Below are positions 35,433-44,297 of a DNA stretch of 64,000 nt, piece after piece; positions within the stretch are counted from its first letter, which is position 1, and each line of letters begins with the position of its first letter. The position numbers and the translations under genes were made by a program. Under the pieces are notes generated by a model. That model was not told where the DNA came from and ran no database searches. It saw only the letters and a list, made by a program, of their open reading frames with translations. This DNA comes from Shewanella sp. UCD-KL12 (lineage in GTDB: Bacteria; Pseudomonadota; Gammaproteobacteria; Enterobacterales; Shewanellaceae), in assembly GCF_001957125.1 (NCBI RefSeq), contig NZ_MPHJ01000001.1:1-64000 (forward strand), in the 5' to 3' direction.

Positions 35433-35609
35433 TTAATTCTGGTTGTGATTCACCAGATATTCATTAGCTTTTGCTAAGCTTCCAAAAGAGGCTATTAAGT
35501 TATTTTGGCCCTTTTGTTGAATATCTGCATCACCGGATTGGGTCATCATCCATATCCAAGTTTGGATAAGTGGTAATGGCGGATATTGTTTTTTTGATGA
35601 ATCCAGCAT
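35433..35609 (-). CDS. Small 58-aa protein of unknown function
   Basis: An open frame from the ATG at 35609 to the TAA at 35433 encodes 58 aa beginning MLDSSKKQYPPLPLIQTW. AAGGAAATACAC gives it a proper ribosome-binding site, and the aroG terminator palindrome lies just beyond its stop. Notable are a Trp/Met cluster (QTWIWMMTQSG) and an amphipathic second half (LIASFGSLAKANEYLVNH). No signal peptide or membrane helix is evident. I do not recognise the family; the SD, sensible composition and placement make a real gene likely. Confidence 0.65.
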   Translation of the reverse strand: MLDSSKKQYPPLPLIQTWIWMMTQSGDADIQQKGQNNLIASFGSLAKANEYLVNHNQN

Positions 35610-35978
35610 GTGTATTTCCTTTAAAATCGCTAATAAGGGCTGGTCTTGTCCCTTACTTGGTCTGCGTAAAAAAAGAGTACCAAATTATTTTATGCTGTTT
35701 AACAAGAATTACTCCCATTTAACGCTTTTATAAAAATAATTGGAATTTATAGTGCTTTGGTATAGTTATAATTGACGATTTGTCAGTCTAACGTATTAGC
35801 TTGTTGTGGCAAAGAGCCTGTACCGTTTAAAGGTGCTTTTTTCTGCCAGCTTTTAATATTTGCTAAAAAGCACTGAAATTCGTCAAATTAAGTGATACGG
35901 CACTTAGTCTAACCTCCTCGTCTCACAGTCATGCTATGTAGCTGTACAGTGAAGCTTTGGGCTAAATAATGGAATGAT
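35610..35978. other. Intergenic region before the Atm1-type exporter gene
   Basis: No gene was seen. A 9-bp inverted repeat GTGCTTTTT / AAAAAGCAC (35833-35841 and 35865-35873) encloses 23 bases; it may be a terminator-like or regulatory hairpin. The promoters of two divergent genes should lie here. Confidence 0.5.
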
Positions 35979-37748
35979 ATGCGACCTTCACTCTACTTCG
36001 ATGGGCCAATTGATAAGCTTAACTGGCATGTATTAAAACTGATCTGGCCATACCTTTTTGAATTCAAAGCCAGAGTAGGTTTAGCCTTGCTCTGTTTAGT
36101 TATTGCTAAAATTGCCAGTGTTTCTCTCCCCTTCATTTTAAAGTCCTTAGTCGATGGATTAAGTAATGCTTCGCCAGAGCAGATCATTAGCGTACCTATT
36201 GCTCTGGTGGTTGCTTATGGAAGTTTAAGGCTGCTTAACACCATTATTTCAGAGGTGAGAGACACCCTGTTTGGGCGAGTAACAGAACGAGCAATAAGAA
36301 GGCTTGGCCTTAATGTGTTTCAGCATCTGCATCGACTCGATCTCGAGTTTCATTTAGAGAGGAGAACTGGTGGGTTATCGAGGGATATTGAGAGGGGCAC
36401 GAGTGGCATCAACTTCTTGATGCGCTTTATGGTTTTTAATATCGTGCCAACGATATTGGAGATAGCGCTGGTCGTTGGCATTCTATTTTATAACTACGGA
36501 GTGATGTTTGCGGCTATAACGTTAGGCTCTGTATTGGCTTATGGCCTTTTTTCAGTTTTTGCTACAGAGTGGCGAACAGAATTTGTTAGAGAAGCTGCCA
36601 AGGCTGACTCTCAATCTAGTACTCGGGCTGTAGACAGCCTACTTAATTATGAAACGGTTAAGTATTTCAATAATGAGGACTATGAAGCTAAGCGTTATGA
36701 TTCGGCGCTTGAAGAGTGGGAGATCGCAAAACGGAAAAATCGCTTATCACTGTTTGCGCTCAATGCAGGACAAGCATTGATTATCTCTGTCGCAATGACC
36801 TTAATGTTGGCTCTGGCTGCGAGTCATGTGGTTGATGGCACTATGACCATTGGTGATTTTGTTTTGGTTAATGCCTTTATGATGCAGCTATTTATTCCGC
36901 TTAACTTCCTTGGTTTTGTGTATCGAGAGATCCGCGGTGCATTGGCTAATATTGAAAGAATGTTTGGGTTATTAGATAGAACGCCACTTATTCAAGATAA
37001 GCCTGGAGCAAAAGAGTTGGAACTTGCAGTTGGCGAGCTCAAATTTGATGCTGTCAGCTTTAGCTACGATAGCCGTAAAATTTTAAATGATATCAGCTTC
37101 ACCGTTTTACCTGGACAGAAAGTGGCCATAGTAGGAGACAGCGGCGCTGGGAAGTCGACGATTGTTAAGCTGTTATTTCGCTTTTATGATGTAGCTAAGG
37201 GCAGTATTAGCCTAGATGGGATTAATATTAATGGGCTGACACAAAGTGCATTAAGGCAGTCAATTGCCATAGTGCCTCAGGATACAGTGCTATTTAATGA
37301 TTCCTTACTCGAAAATATTCGCTATGGCCGGCCTACAGCCTCAGATGAGGAGATCGCCACAGCCATTAAGATGTCGCACCTGAGCGAGTTTATCGAGGCA
37401 CTTCCTGATGGTTGGAATACCACAGTTGGAGAGCGGGGGTTAAAGCTATCTGGTGGTGAAAAGCAACGCGTTGCAATTGCTAGAGCCATTTTAAAAGGCT
37501 CGCAGATATTGGTATTTGATGAAGCGACCTCTTCTTTAGACAGTCAATCTGAGCAGGCGATTTTAACGGCGTTAAAAGAGATGGCTAAGGGTCATACGAG
37601 TTTAGTTATTGCCCATCGATTATCAACGGTTGTCGATGCAGACCTTATCATAGTGTTAAGTAAGGGAAAGATAGTAGAACGAGGCGATCATCAAACTTTA
37701 TTAGCAGCAAAAGGCTTGTATTCGAAACTGTGGAATATTCAAAATTAG
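35979..37748 (+). CDS. Atm1/HMT1-type ABC exporter (half transporter)
   Basis: This 589-aa half transporter has six membrane helices in its first 330 residues and a C-terminal nucleotide-binding domain: Walker A GDSGAGKST, Q-loop, signature LSGGEKQR and Walker B ILVFDEATSSLD. The membrane domain (HRLDLEFHLERRTGGLSRDIERG, LNYETVKYFNNEDYEAKRYD) is characteristic of the Atm1/ABCB7/HMT1 group, which exports glutathione-linked sulfur or metal conjugates. The ATG has GGAATGAT before it. It appears monocistronic. The substrate is inferred from the family only. Confidence 0.92.
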   Translation: MRPSLYFDGPIDKLNWHVLKLIWPYLFEFKARVGLALLCLVIAKIASVSLPFILKSLVDGLSNASPEQIISVPIALVVAYGSLRLLNTIISEVRDTLFGRVTERAIRRLGLNVFQHLHRLDLEFHLERRTGGLSRDIERGTSGINFLMRFMVFNIVPTILEIALVVGILFYNYGVMFAAITLGSVLAYGLFSVFATEWRTEFVREAAKADSQSSTRAVDSLLNYETVKYFNNEDYEAKRYDSALEEWEIAKRKNRLSLFALNAGQALIISVAMTLMLALAASHVVDGTMTIGDFVLVNAFMMQLFIPLNFLGFVYREIRGALANIERMFGLLDRTPLIQDKPGAKELELAVGELKFDAVSFSYDSRKILNDISFTVLPGQKVAIVGDSGAGKSTIVKLLFRFYDVAKGSISLDGININGLTQSALRQSIAIVPQDTVLFNDSLLENIRYGRPTASDEEIATAIKMSHLSEFIEALPDGWNTTVGERGLKLSGGEKQRVAIARAILKGSQILVFDEATSSLDSQSEQAILTALKEMAKGHTSLVIAHRLSTVVDADLIIVLSKGKIVERGDHQTLLAAKGLYSKLWNIQN

Positions 37749-37855
37749 CTGAAAGTGAATATCCATTCAGGTATGCTCAATAGTTCAGCATGAGTTCAGG
37801 TTCAGTGGTTATAATGGCAACATATATTGAAAGCAATGACGGTGAGATGATAACT

Positions 37856-38119
37856 ATGAAGAACATTCCTTTACAGGTAAACATTGAAGGTCAGACAAGT
37901 TTCGTCGATACAGATTGGCTAGCTATTATGGCGACGCTAAAAAAACGTGGACTTGAGCAAGATGAACTGATGTGTGTTTATCTGGAGCTAACCTCAGGTA
38001 TGCGAGTGACGACACGAGGCTTGAGCTTAGCTAAGCAGAGTCAGAGCATGGAACTACAGGGCTTAATTCGTGAGCCTAAGTTTTCGGCCCGTGATTATGC
38101 AGGTATGATTAGCGCGTAA
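37856..38119 (+). CDS. Small protein of unknown function
   Basis: This is an 87-aa cytoplasmic protein from the ATG at 37856, which has GGTGAG nine bases upstream; starts at 37814 or 37790 would add 14 or 22 residues but lack a clear SD. It has no signal peptide or membrane helix. The sequence mixes a helix (DWLAIMATLKKRGLEQDELM), a strand (CVYLELTSGMRVTTRG) and a charged end. I do not recognise a family. It follows the exporter gene by about 110 bases and converges on the next small gene, 5 bases from its stop. Confidence 0.65.
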   Translation: MKNIPLQVNIEGQTSFVDTDWLAIMATLKKRGLEQDELMCVYLELTSGMRVTTRGLSLAKQSQSMELQGLIREPKFSARDYAGMISA

Positions 38120-38124
38120 TAATG

Positions 38125-38340
38125 TTATTTGCTTTTCGCTGTGTAACTCGCACTCCAATTTGTGCAGGTGAGGTTTACTGAGCTAAAACTCGTGGCTTGA
38201 CTTAGGTCGCTAATGCTTATTATTTCACCTGCTTTAAAACAGACTGCTTCTCCCTCTATCCAAGTTAGACGATCGCAACTTTTGCAACTTAATGAGTGCT
38301 CTGTGGTTGTTTCATTTTGTTCTACATACTTAAACTTCAA
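38125..38340 (-). CDS. Small cysteine-containing protein with a TTG start
   Basis: This 71-aa protein begins at a TTG at 38340; AAAGGAGTT lies at ideal spacing and there is no ATG alternative in frame nearby, so the SD decides the start. Cys19, Cys22, Cys34 and Cys59 suggest a small zinc or redox site (SCKSCDRLTW). No signal peptide is present. No family was recognised. The reading frame almost abuts the convergent small gene on the other strand. Confidence 0.6.
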   Translation of the reverse strand: MKFKYVEQNETTTEHSLSCKSCDRLTWIEGEAVCFKAGEIISISDLSQATSFSSVNLTCTNWSASYTAKSK

Positions 38341-38505
38341 TATTAACTCCTTTAATATTGCTTATTTATTCACTAGATAGTTTTACTATCATACCAGTTA
38401 ACGCTAGTTTTAAGTACTTATAAACCCATACCCAATCTACTAAGTTACCCTATAAATATTAATTTTAAGTGAATTCGACTTCTTATTGTTTTTACACTTT
38501 TGGTT

Positions 38506-39060
38506 TTACTCTTTAGCTGAGCTCACGCCGTAATGAGCGTGTTGAACTAGCACCTTATTTTTTTCATCAATAGTAAGATAATAAATATTTGAGTAATCAG
38601 TCTCTGCAATAGCTTCGACTTCCGGGGCACCTAGGGCGCTTATGATCATAGGGATAGTATTGGAGTGACCAGCAACAAGCACATTTCCTTGGTGAGAGTT
38701 AATCATTTCAAGGTGCATGTTCACATGTGCCTCGAGGCCTTCACTTAAACCAATTGTGGTGATCGGCATGTTTCTCTCTTGCGCTATAGGCTGTAATGTT
38801 TCTTGAGTTCTGTTTAATGGAGAGGCAATGAGTAACGTTAGTGGGGTATTTTTTAATAGTGCTGCAAGTTGCTTCGCCCTTTCTGCGCCTTTTGGGCTTA
38901 AGTTTGGATCTTTTGACCCCTTGAGTTTCTCTGCATGCCTAACCAATACTATGGTCTTTGTCGCACCCTTTATGTTTGTTGGGTTATCTTGTGCTTCAAC
39001 TGCCATAGAAAAGCTCAGTACTAAGCTTAAGCTCGTAACTAACAATATCAATCTAGACAT
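38506..39060 (-). CDS. Exported histidine phosphatase (phosphoglycerate mutase-like)
   Basis: This 184-aa protein has a signal peptide (hydrophobic LILLVTSLSLVLSFSMAVEA, cleavage after EA). A histidine-phosphatase branch-1 core follows: LVRHAEK with the phospho-His (about 36-42), SPLNRTQETL with the second Arg, and VAGHSNT with the second catalytic His. Members of this size act as phosphomonoesterases or SixA-like phosphatases; export suggests a periplasmic substrate, not known. GAGAGAATGACTT precedes the ATG. Single gene. Confidence 0.88.
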   Translation of the reverse strand: MSRLILLVTSLSLVLSFSMAVEAQDNPTNIKGATKTIVLVRHAEKLKGSKDPNLSPKGAERAKQLAALLKNTPLTLLIASPLNRTQETLQPIAQERNMPITTIGLSEGLEAHVNMHLEMINSHQGNVLVAGHSNTIPMIISALGAPEVEAIAETDYSNIYYLTIDEKNKVLVQHAHYGVSSAKE

Positions 39061-39194
39061 AAGTCATTCTCTCTATTTTTTATCAAGATAGCGAAATACT
39101 AATGATTATAAAAGTTGGAGTGTTAATATTTGCTAAAGTTGTTTAAAAAGTAGTCGATAATAGTTAGGTAGAGGTTTCACTTAAAGAGGCTGTT

Positions 39195-39782
39195 ATGGAA
39201 ATTCGGAACCATGGCGCAGAGGTGTCAAATGTTGCCCGTAATAAAACGGACGGGGAAGCTAATCATGGTAAATTAGTATCAGAAGTCGCGAGTAGTAAAT
39301 CAGCCTCAGCAACGAGCAAGCAGCTGATGAACAAGGCGATTATAGCTGCGCAGCAGGAGGTTAACCTAAGTTCTGCTGATGAACCTATGATCTTGTTATA
39401 TCGAGCTGCTATTGAAGCGATCAATGAAGAGCTTGCCCCTACTATGGGTGAGAATGCGCTACAAACTGCTTACGATAATGGGGTCGACACCTCACCCGAA
39501 GCCACTGCCGATAGGATAGTGAGCTTTGCGACGCAGTTTTTTAGTCTCTATCAAGAGCAAAACTCTAACATGGAGTTTGACGAGCAGCTGTCTTCGTTCA
39601 TGGGTATTATCGGTGGTGCAATCGATCAGGGGTTTAATGAAGCTAAAGATATATTGGAGGGCCTGCAGGTACTTGAGGGGGATATCGCTGATGGTGTTGA
39701 GCAGACATATTCTCTAGTTCAAGAAGGGCTCCAGCTATTTAGAGATAGCTTTTATGAGCAGAGTGAAGATCCTGAAGCGTAA
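39195..39782 (+). CDS. DUF5610 protein
   Basis: This 195-aa protein has a low-complexity N terminus (about 1-45, Ser/Ala/Lys-rich). A conserved helical domain follows: TADRIVSFATQFFSLYQEQN, then GGAIDQGFNEAKDILEGLQV and GDIADGVEQTYSLVQEGL, which is the DUF5610 signature. It is cytoplasmic, with no signal peptide. The function is unknown. AGAGGCTGTT precedes the ATG. It has its own terminator. Confidence 0.85.
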   Translation: MEIRNHGAEVSNVARNKTDGEANHGKLVSEVASSKSASATSKQLMNKAIIAAQQEVNLSSADEPMILLYRAAIEAINEELAPTMGENALQTAYDNGVDTSPEATADRIVSFATQFFSLYQEQNSNMEFDEQLSSFMGIIGGAIDQGFNEAKDILEGLQVLEGDIADGVEQTYSLVQEGLQLFRDSFYEQSEDPEA

Positions 39783-39808
39783 TGTTCAGTAAAATTATGC
39801 CTTCTATT

Positions 39809-39834
39809 GCCTCTAATATTTAGAGGCTTTTTTT
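39809..39834 (+). terminator. Terminator of the DUF5610 gene
   Basis: GCCTCTAA TAT TTAGAGGC is followed by seven T. Confidence 0.9.
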
Positions 39835-39903
39835 ATTCTTATTAGATAATGCCACTGCTTTATGCTAAAGATCAGTTAGTTGAATTTTTCGATGGAGCTA
39901 TGA

Positions 39904-40653
39904 ATGTGGATTGAAGGAAAAGTCATAGAACGTATTGATTGGAATGAAAAGCTATTCTCTTTAAAGATAGAAGCCGACATACAGCCCTTTATAGCGGGTC
40001 AATTTATTAAGCTTAGTCAGGTCATCGACGATAAACGAATTGGCAGGGCATACTCCATTGTTAATGCTCCGGGTTCAGGTTTTATTGAAGTGTTAGCCGT
40101 CTCGGTTGCTGATGGCCAATTATCCCCGAATCTTCAGCAATTAAACATTGGTGACGTTATTGATGTATCACCAAAAGCGTCAGGCTTTATGACATTGGAT
40201 GAGATACCTAAAGTGGCCCAAGATGGGAGTCAGTTATGGATGATATCCACTGGGACTGCCGTTGGTCCTTTTATCTCCATGCTAGAGACCGATGAGCCCT
40301 GGTTACGGTTTGAAAAAGTTATTTTGGTCTATGGCGTAAGGATGATTGAGGATCTCGCTTATAGAGAGCGCTTGCTTACACTTAAGGACACCTATCCAGA
40401 TAAGTTAGAGCTTGTACTATCAGTCACTAGAGAGAGTCTCCCAGGTGCATTATCTTGCCGGATATCAGACGGTCTGACGTCTGGAGCCGTTGAAACGCTT
40501 GCTGGGGTAAAAATTACAGCTACAAACTCCCAAGTGATGTTATGTGGCAATCCAGAGATGATAGCGGATACTAATAAAATATTGCTTGATAAGGGGCTGT
40601 CGAAAAACTTGCGCAGAGCGCCTGGGCAGATAACTACAGAAAAATATTGGTGA
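39904..40653 (+). CDS. fpr: Ferredoxin-NADP reductase
   Basis: Fpr passes electrons between NADPH and ferredoxin or flavodoxin. The 249-aa protein has the FAD-binding motif RAYSIVNAPG (about 42-51), the pyrophosphate/NADP motif STGTAVGPFISMLE (about 118-131) and the C-terminal ending with EKYW, as in the short bacterial subclass with a terminal aromatic. GGAGCTATGA precedes the ATG. It is followed 30 bases later by the GST-like gene and may be cotranscribed with it. Confidence 0.92.
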   Translation: MWIEGKVIERIDWNEKLFSLKIEADIQPFIAGQFIKLSQVIDDKRIGRAYSIVNAPGSGFIEVLAVSVADGQLSPNLQQLNIGDVIDVSPKASGFMTLDEIPKVAQDGSQLWMISTGTAVGPFISMLETDEPWLRFEKVILVYGVRMIEDLAYRERLLTLKDTYPDKLELVLSVTRESLPGALSCRISDGLTSGAVETLAGVKITATNSQVMLCGNPEMIADTNKILLDKGLSKNLRRAPGQITTEKYW

Positions 40654-40683
40654 TATTTTCACGTTACTTCAAAGGAATTGAAC

Positions 40684-41280
40684 ATGAAACTTTTCTACTC
40701 CGATGCTTCCCCCTATGCACGTTGTGTTAGGGTCATTATTCGATATTTTGAGATCTCGACAATAAGTGAAGTTCAAATCAATCCATTGGAAAATAGTGAG
40801 CAACTGCTCAATGCTAACCCTTTAGCAAAAATCCCCTGCTTACAACTTAGTGATGGCTCCTCGTTATTTGATAGCGAAGTGATTTTACGTTTTCTCGATC
40901 ATGAGTTTGGTGATGACTACTTTTTTGGTAAGCGGGAGACTAACTGGAGCAGTGAAACTCAGTTCTCTTTAATTAAAGGCATGCTAGATAGCGCTGTGGC
41001 GCTAAGGCAGGAGCAAATGAGAGAGGAGGAGGGTAATCGCTCGCCTTTTTGGTGTGCAAGGTTAGAGCAAGCAATATATAGAGGACTGAGCGCTATTGAG
41101 CATAGTGGTATCACTACAGAATCGTACCTGACAATACATCAGATAATGTTAGCTTGTTTATTGGAGTATCTAGATTTTAGACATGAGGATATGGAGTGGA
41201 GAAAGCTTGCTCCTGCAACCAGTATTTGGCTAGATAGTTTTGAGAATTTACAAGTGTTTAAGTCGACGCGACCTATTTAG
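40684..41280 (+). CDS. Glutathione S-transferase-like protein
   Basis: This 198-aa protein starts at the ATG at 40684 with AAGGA at good spacing. The N-terminal thioredoxin-like domain reads LFYSDASPYARCVRVIIRYF, then NPLAKIPCLQLSDGSSLFDS with the cis-Pro and the glutathione-binding Ser/Asp pair. The C-terminal half is helical. The usual catalytic Ser or Cys is represented by the SPYAR segment. The substrate is unknown. It follows fpr closely and precedes the iron-uptake operon. Confidence 0.87.
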   Translation: MKLFYSDASPYARCVRVIIRYFEISTISEVQINPLENSEQLLNANPLAKIPCLQLSDGSSLFDSEVILRFLDHEFGDDYFFGKRETNWSSETQFSLIKGMLDSAVALRQEQMREEEGNRSPFWCARLEQAIYRGLSAIEHSGITTESYLTIHQIMLACLLEYLDFRHEDMEWRKLAPATSIWLDSFENLQVFKSTRPI

Positions 41281-41401
41281 TTATCTGGTCGGTGAGTTAT
41301 TTATGACTTGTTCATATTGATTATGTGATCTAAATGTTGTTTTTGTTGGCTTTATCTCATAAAGCTTGCTCATCAGGATTAGATTCTTTATCCTCACTGC
41401 G

Positions 41402-41422
41402 ATTGATAATAATTATCATTAA
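41402..41422 (+). promoter_or_regulatory. Fur box upstream of fbpA
   Basis: TGATAATAATTATCATTA is an AT-rich palindrome closely matching the Fur consensus (GATAAT-ATTATC). It lies about 45 bases before the fbpA ATG, so iron-responsive repression of the fbpABC operon is expected. Confidence 0.8.
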
Positions 41423-41463
41423 ATAAATCTTAGCATATTGATGTTGCAGAGGGAGTTTTTGAA

Positions 41464-42471
41464 ATGAAAATTGCAAGTAGTCTAGCCATTTTAGGCTTAG
41501 TTGGCTTCGCTTCGGTTGCGAATGCGGCAGAGAAGTTGACAGTATACTCATATCGACAAGCTTTTTTGGTTGAGCCTATTCTAGAGAACTTCACCAAAGA
41601 GACTGGCATTGATGTTGATGTCGTATTCTCAAAGAAAGGTATTGCCGAGCGCATGATGCGTGAGGGGCGACTCTCTCCTGCTGACATCGTATTAACCTCT
41701 GACTTTTCGCGCTTGATGGACTTGGTTGATAAAAAACTGGTCTCAGCTGTAGACAGTGACGTACTTGCGAACAATATCCCTCAGAAATACCGTTCACCAG
41801 AAAATGATTGGTATTCACTCACGATGAGAGTGCGTAATGTTTACTCATCAAAAGATAGAATGGGTAAGCTAGATCTTGATTACGAAGATCTTGCAGACCC
41901 TAAATATAAAGGCAAAATTTGTACTCGTAGTGGTAAGCACCCATACAATATCTCATTGGTTGCCTCTATGATCGCTCATCACGGTGAAGCTGATGCAAAA
42001 ACTTGGTTAGAAGGCCTAAAGGCTAATTTAGCCCGTAAGCCACAAGGTAATGACCGTGCACAAGTTAAAGCAGTTAAAGAGGGTTTATGTGATATTGCCA
42101 TCGGTAACAGCTATTACTTAGGCAAGATGTTACAAGATCCTAAGCAGGTGCCATGGGCAGAGGCTGTTGAGATCAACTTCCCTAACCAAGCAAACCGTGG
42201 CTCTCACATCAATGTATCGGGAATGGCGTTAGCTAAGCACTCTAAAAATAGAGACAATGCAGTTAAGTTAATGGAGTATCTATCGGGTAATGATGCACAG
42301 AAGGCTTATGCTGAAGTGAACTTTGAATACCCTGTAAAAGCGGATGTTAAGCCATCAGAGCTTGTCTCTTCATGGGGAGAGTTCAAGGCTGATGAGTTAC
42401 CTATCTTCAAGTTAGCTGAATACCATAATGCTGCAGTAAAATTATTGGACGAAGTTAAGTTCGACCTATAA
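41464..42471 (+). CDS. fbpA: Periplasmic ferric-iron-binding protein
   Basis: This 335-aa substrate-binding protein has a signal peptide cleaved after ANA (residue 21). The class II binding fold starts AEKLTVYSYR, and later segments (ADIVLTSDFSRLMDLVD, IGNSYYLGKML with the paired tyrosines, GSHINVSGMALAKHSKNRDN) match the FbpA/FutA group that coordinates Fe(III) through tyrosines. GGGAGTTTTTGAA precedes the ATG. A hairpin with T5 follows, probably setting a higher level of fbpA than of the membrane genes downstream. Controlled by the Fur box. Confidence 0.95.
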   Translation: MKIASSLAILGLVGFASVANAAEKLTVYSYRQAFLVEPILENFTKETGIDVDVVFSKKGIAERMMREGRLSPADIVLTSDFSRLMDLVDKKLVSAVDSDVLANNIPQKYRSPENDWYSLTMRVRNVYSSKDRMGKLDLDYEDLADPKYKGKICTRSGKHPYNISLVASMIAHHGEADAKTWLEGLKANLARKPQGNDRAQVKAVKEGLCDIAIGNSYYLGKMLQDPKQVPWAEAVEINFPNQANRGSHINVSGMALAKHSKNRDNAVKLMEYLSGNDAQKAYAEVNFEYPVKADVKPSELVSSWGEFKADELPIFKLAEYHNAAVKLLDEVKFDL

Positions 42472-42491
42472 GCCACAACTTGCACAAGCGC

Positions 42492-42519
42492 AAATAGCCT
42501 TCATTTGAAGGCTATTTTT
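42492..42519 (+). terminator. Hairpin between fbpA and fbpB
   Basis: AAATAGCCTTCA TT TGAAGGCTATTTTT is a strong stem with T5 inside the operon. It may act as a partial terminator that lowers permease expression. Confidence 0.8.
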
Positions 42520-42616
42520 GATCTGAACGAATACAGAACTCTTTTTTGTAAGTTATAATCGTTTTTATTTAAGCTTAGGTTTAGGTTTGTAGTGGATAAT
42601 ACCAAGACAAATCACA

Positions 42617-44257
42617 GTGGATTTTTTAATGATTTTAGGTTTATCAAGAAGCTGGTCTGTTAGTGGTTACCTCATCGCCGCTATCATCATTCTTCCTCTT
42701 CTGGCAATAATCGGCCAAGCTTTAGTCCCCGATGAAGCTGTATTCGACCACCTTCTCGATACTGTGCTTCCAACGTATATACAAAACACGATAATACTGA
42801 TGCTTGGCGTCTGTTTTGGCGCCTTAGTTATCGCAACGCCAGCCGCATGGCTAGTGGCTCGATGTCACTTTCCTGTACGTAGGGTGTTTCAGTGGGCGCT
42901 TCTATTGCCGCTAGCAATGCCGGCCTATGTTGTTGCTTATGTATATACCGACCTACTCGATTACTCGGGGCCAGTCCAGCGTGCCTTAAGGGGCTTTTTT
43001 AACTGGCAATCTCCCAGTGATTACTACTTTCCTGATGTGAGAACGTTAGCGGGCGCATCCATCATGCTGGCATTGGTATTGTTTCCCTACATATACCTGT
43101 TGGCGCGAACCGCGTTTATGGAGCAGTCAGCGAGCCTTCAGCATGCCTCAAGGGTGATGGGGAAGGGGCCTTGGCAAAGCTTTTGGCGTTTAAGCTTACC
43201 AATGGCAAGACCTGCATTAGCTGTAGGTGCCTCATTAGTTGCTATGGAAACAGCAGCTGATTTTGCAACAGTGAGTTACTTTGCCGTACCGACGTTAACC
43301 ACTGCTGTTTACGATACCTGGCTTGGATATGGCAGTTTATCTGCAGCGGCAAAGCTATCGGCAATAATGCTATTAGTGGTGTTTTCTATGATAGGCTTTG
43401 AGCGATTTGCCCGTAGAAAGCAACAGTTGTTTCAAAAGCAGTCTGGCGGCAATGAACAGGAGCTATATAAACTGACTGGTATCAAGGCTGCGATGGCGTT
43501 TTCCTATTGTGGTTTACTACTTTTCTTCTCATTTATTTTACCTTTTTTGATTTTACTTCAGTACGCCTGGCACTACTTTGATGAGAGCTGGAACAGTGCG
43601 TTTTGGGAGTACAGTTTAAACAGTTTCTATATCGCCGCTATTGTCAGTGTTATCTGTGTTGCTATTGGCACACTGTTGATGTTTATACGAAGAATTAGCC
43701 CTAGAGGTGCCGATCTACTTCCTTCACGCTTGTCTTCTACCGGTTATGCATTACCCGGCACTGTGTTAGCGATAGGCATTTTAGTGCCTTTTACTTACCT
43801 CGACTTTGCTGTAAATGATATATACGAGTACCTAGGTTTTCCTGGGCCTGGGCTATTATTTACCGGTAGTGTTTTTATTCTTATTTTTGCTTTTTGCATT
43901 CGCTTTGCTGCCATTGCGATTGGTAGTGTAGAGAATAGTTATAAGCGGATATCACCATCTTTAGATATGGCCGCAATTACAATGGGATTAACACCTAAGG
44001 CTTTATTATGGCGAGTGCATATTCCTTTATTGAGAAGGGGGATTTTTGCAGGTCTTTTATTGGTGTTTATTGAGTGTATGAAAGAGCTACCAGCTGCACT
44101 CTTGCTTCGCCCTGTAGGTTTTGAGAATTTAGCCACCTATGTGTTTCAGTTCGTCTCTGATGAACAACTTGAGCATGGAGCATTAGCTGCTATTGTCATT
44201 GTTGTCGTTGGTCTCGTCCCCTTGATATACCTTAATCGTTCTTTAGAGGACAGATGA
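42617..44257 (+). CDS. fbpB: Ferric-iron ABC transporter permease
   Basis: This 546-aa membrane protein (GTG at 42617, or an ATG four codons later; neither has a strong SD) is a fused two-domain permease with about twelve hydrophobic segments. It has two EAA-type loops, ASRVMGKGPWQSFWRLSLPMA (split across about 175-195) and the C-terminal MAAITMGLTPKALLWRVHIP, that dock to the ATPase. The architecture is that of FbpB/SfuB iron permeases. It follows fbpA by 145 bases and precedes fbpC by 40. Confidence 0.93.
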   Translation: MDFLMILGLSRSWSVSGYLIAAIIILPLLAIIGQALVPDEAVFDHLLDTVLPTYIQNTIILMLGVCFGALVIATPAAWLVARCHFPVRRVFQWALLLPLAMPAYVVAYVYTDLLDYSGPVQRALRGFFNWQSPSDYYFPDVRTLAGASIMLALVLFPYIYLLARTAFMEQSASLQHASRVMGKGPWQSFWRLSLPMARPALAVGASLVAMETAADFATVSYFAVPTLTTAVYDTWLGYGSLSAAAKLSAIMLLVVFSMIGFERFARRKQQLFQKQSGGNEQELYKLTGIKAAMAFSYCGLLLFFSFILPFLILLQYAWHYFDESWNSAFWEYSLNSFYIAAIVSVICVAIGTLLMFIRRISPRGADLLPSRLSSTGYALPGTVLAIGILVPFTYLDFAVNDIYEYLGFPGPGLLFTGSVFILIFAFCIRFAAIAIGSVENSYKRISPSLDMAAITMGLTPKALLWRVHIPLLRRGIFAGLLLVFIECMKELPAALLLRPVGFENLATYVFQFVSDEQLEHGALAAIVIVVVGLVPLIYLNRSLEDR

Positions 44258-44297
44258 TCGTGTTTAATTGTTTTATTTCAGTCGGAGCAAGGCCAGT

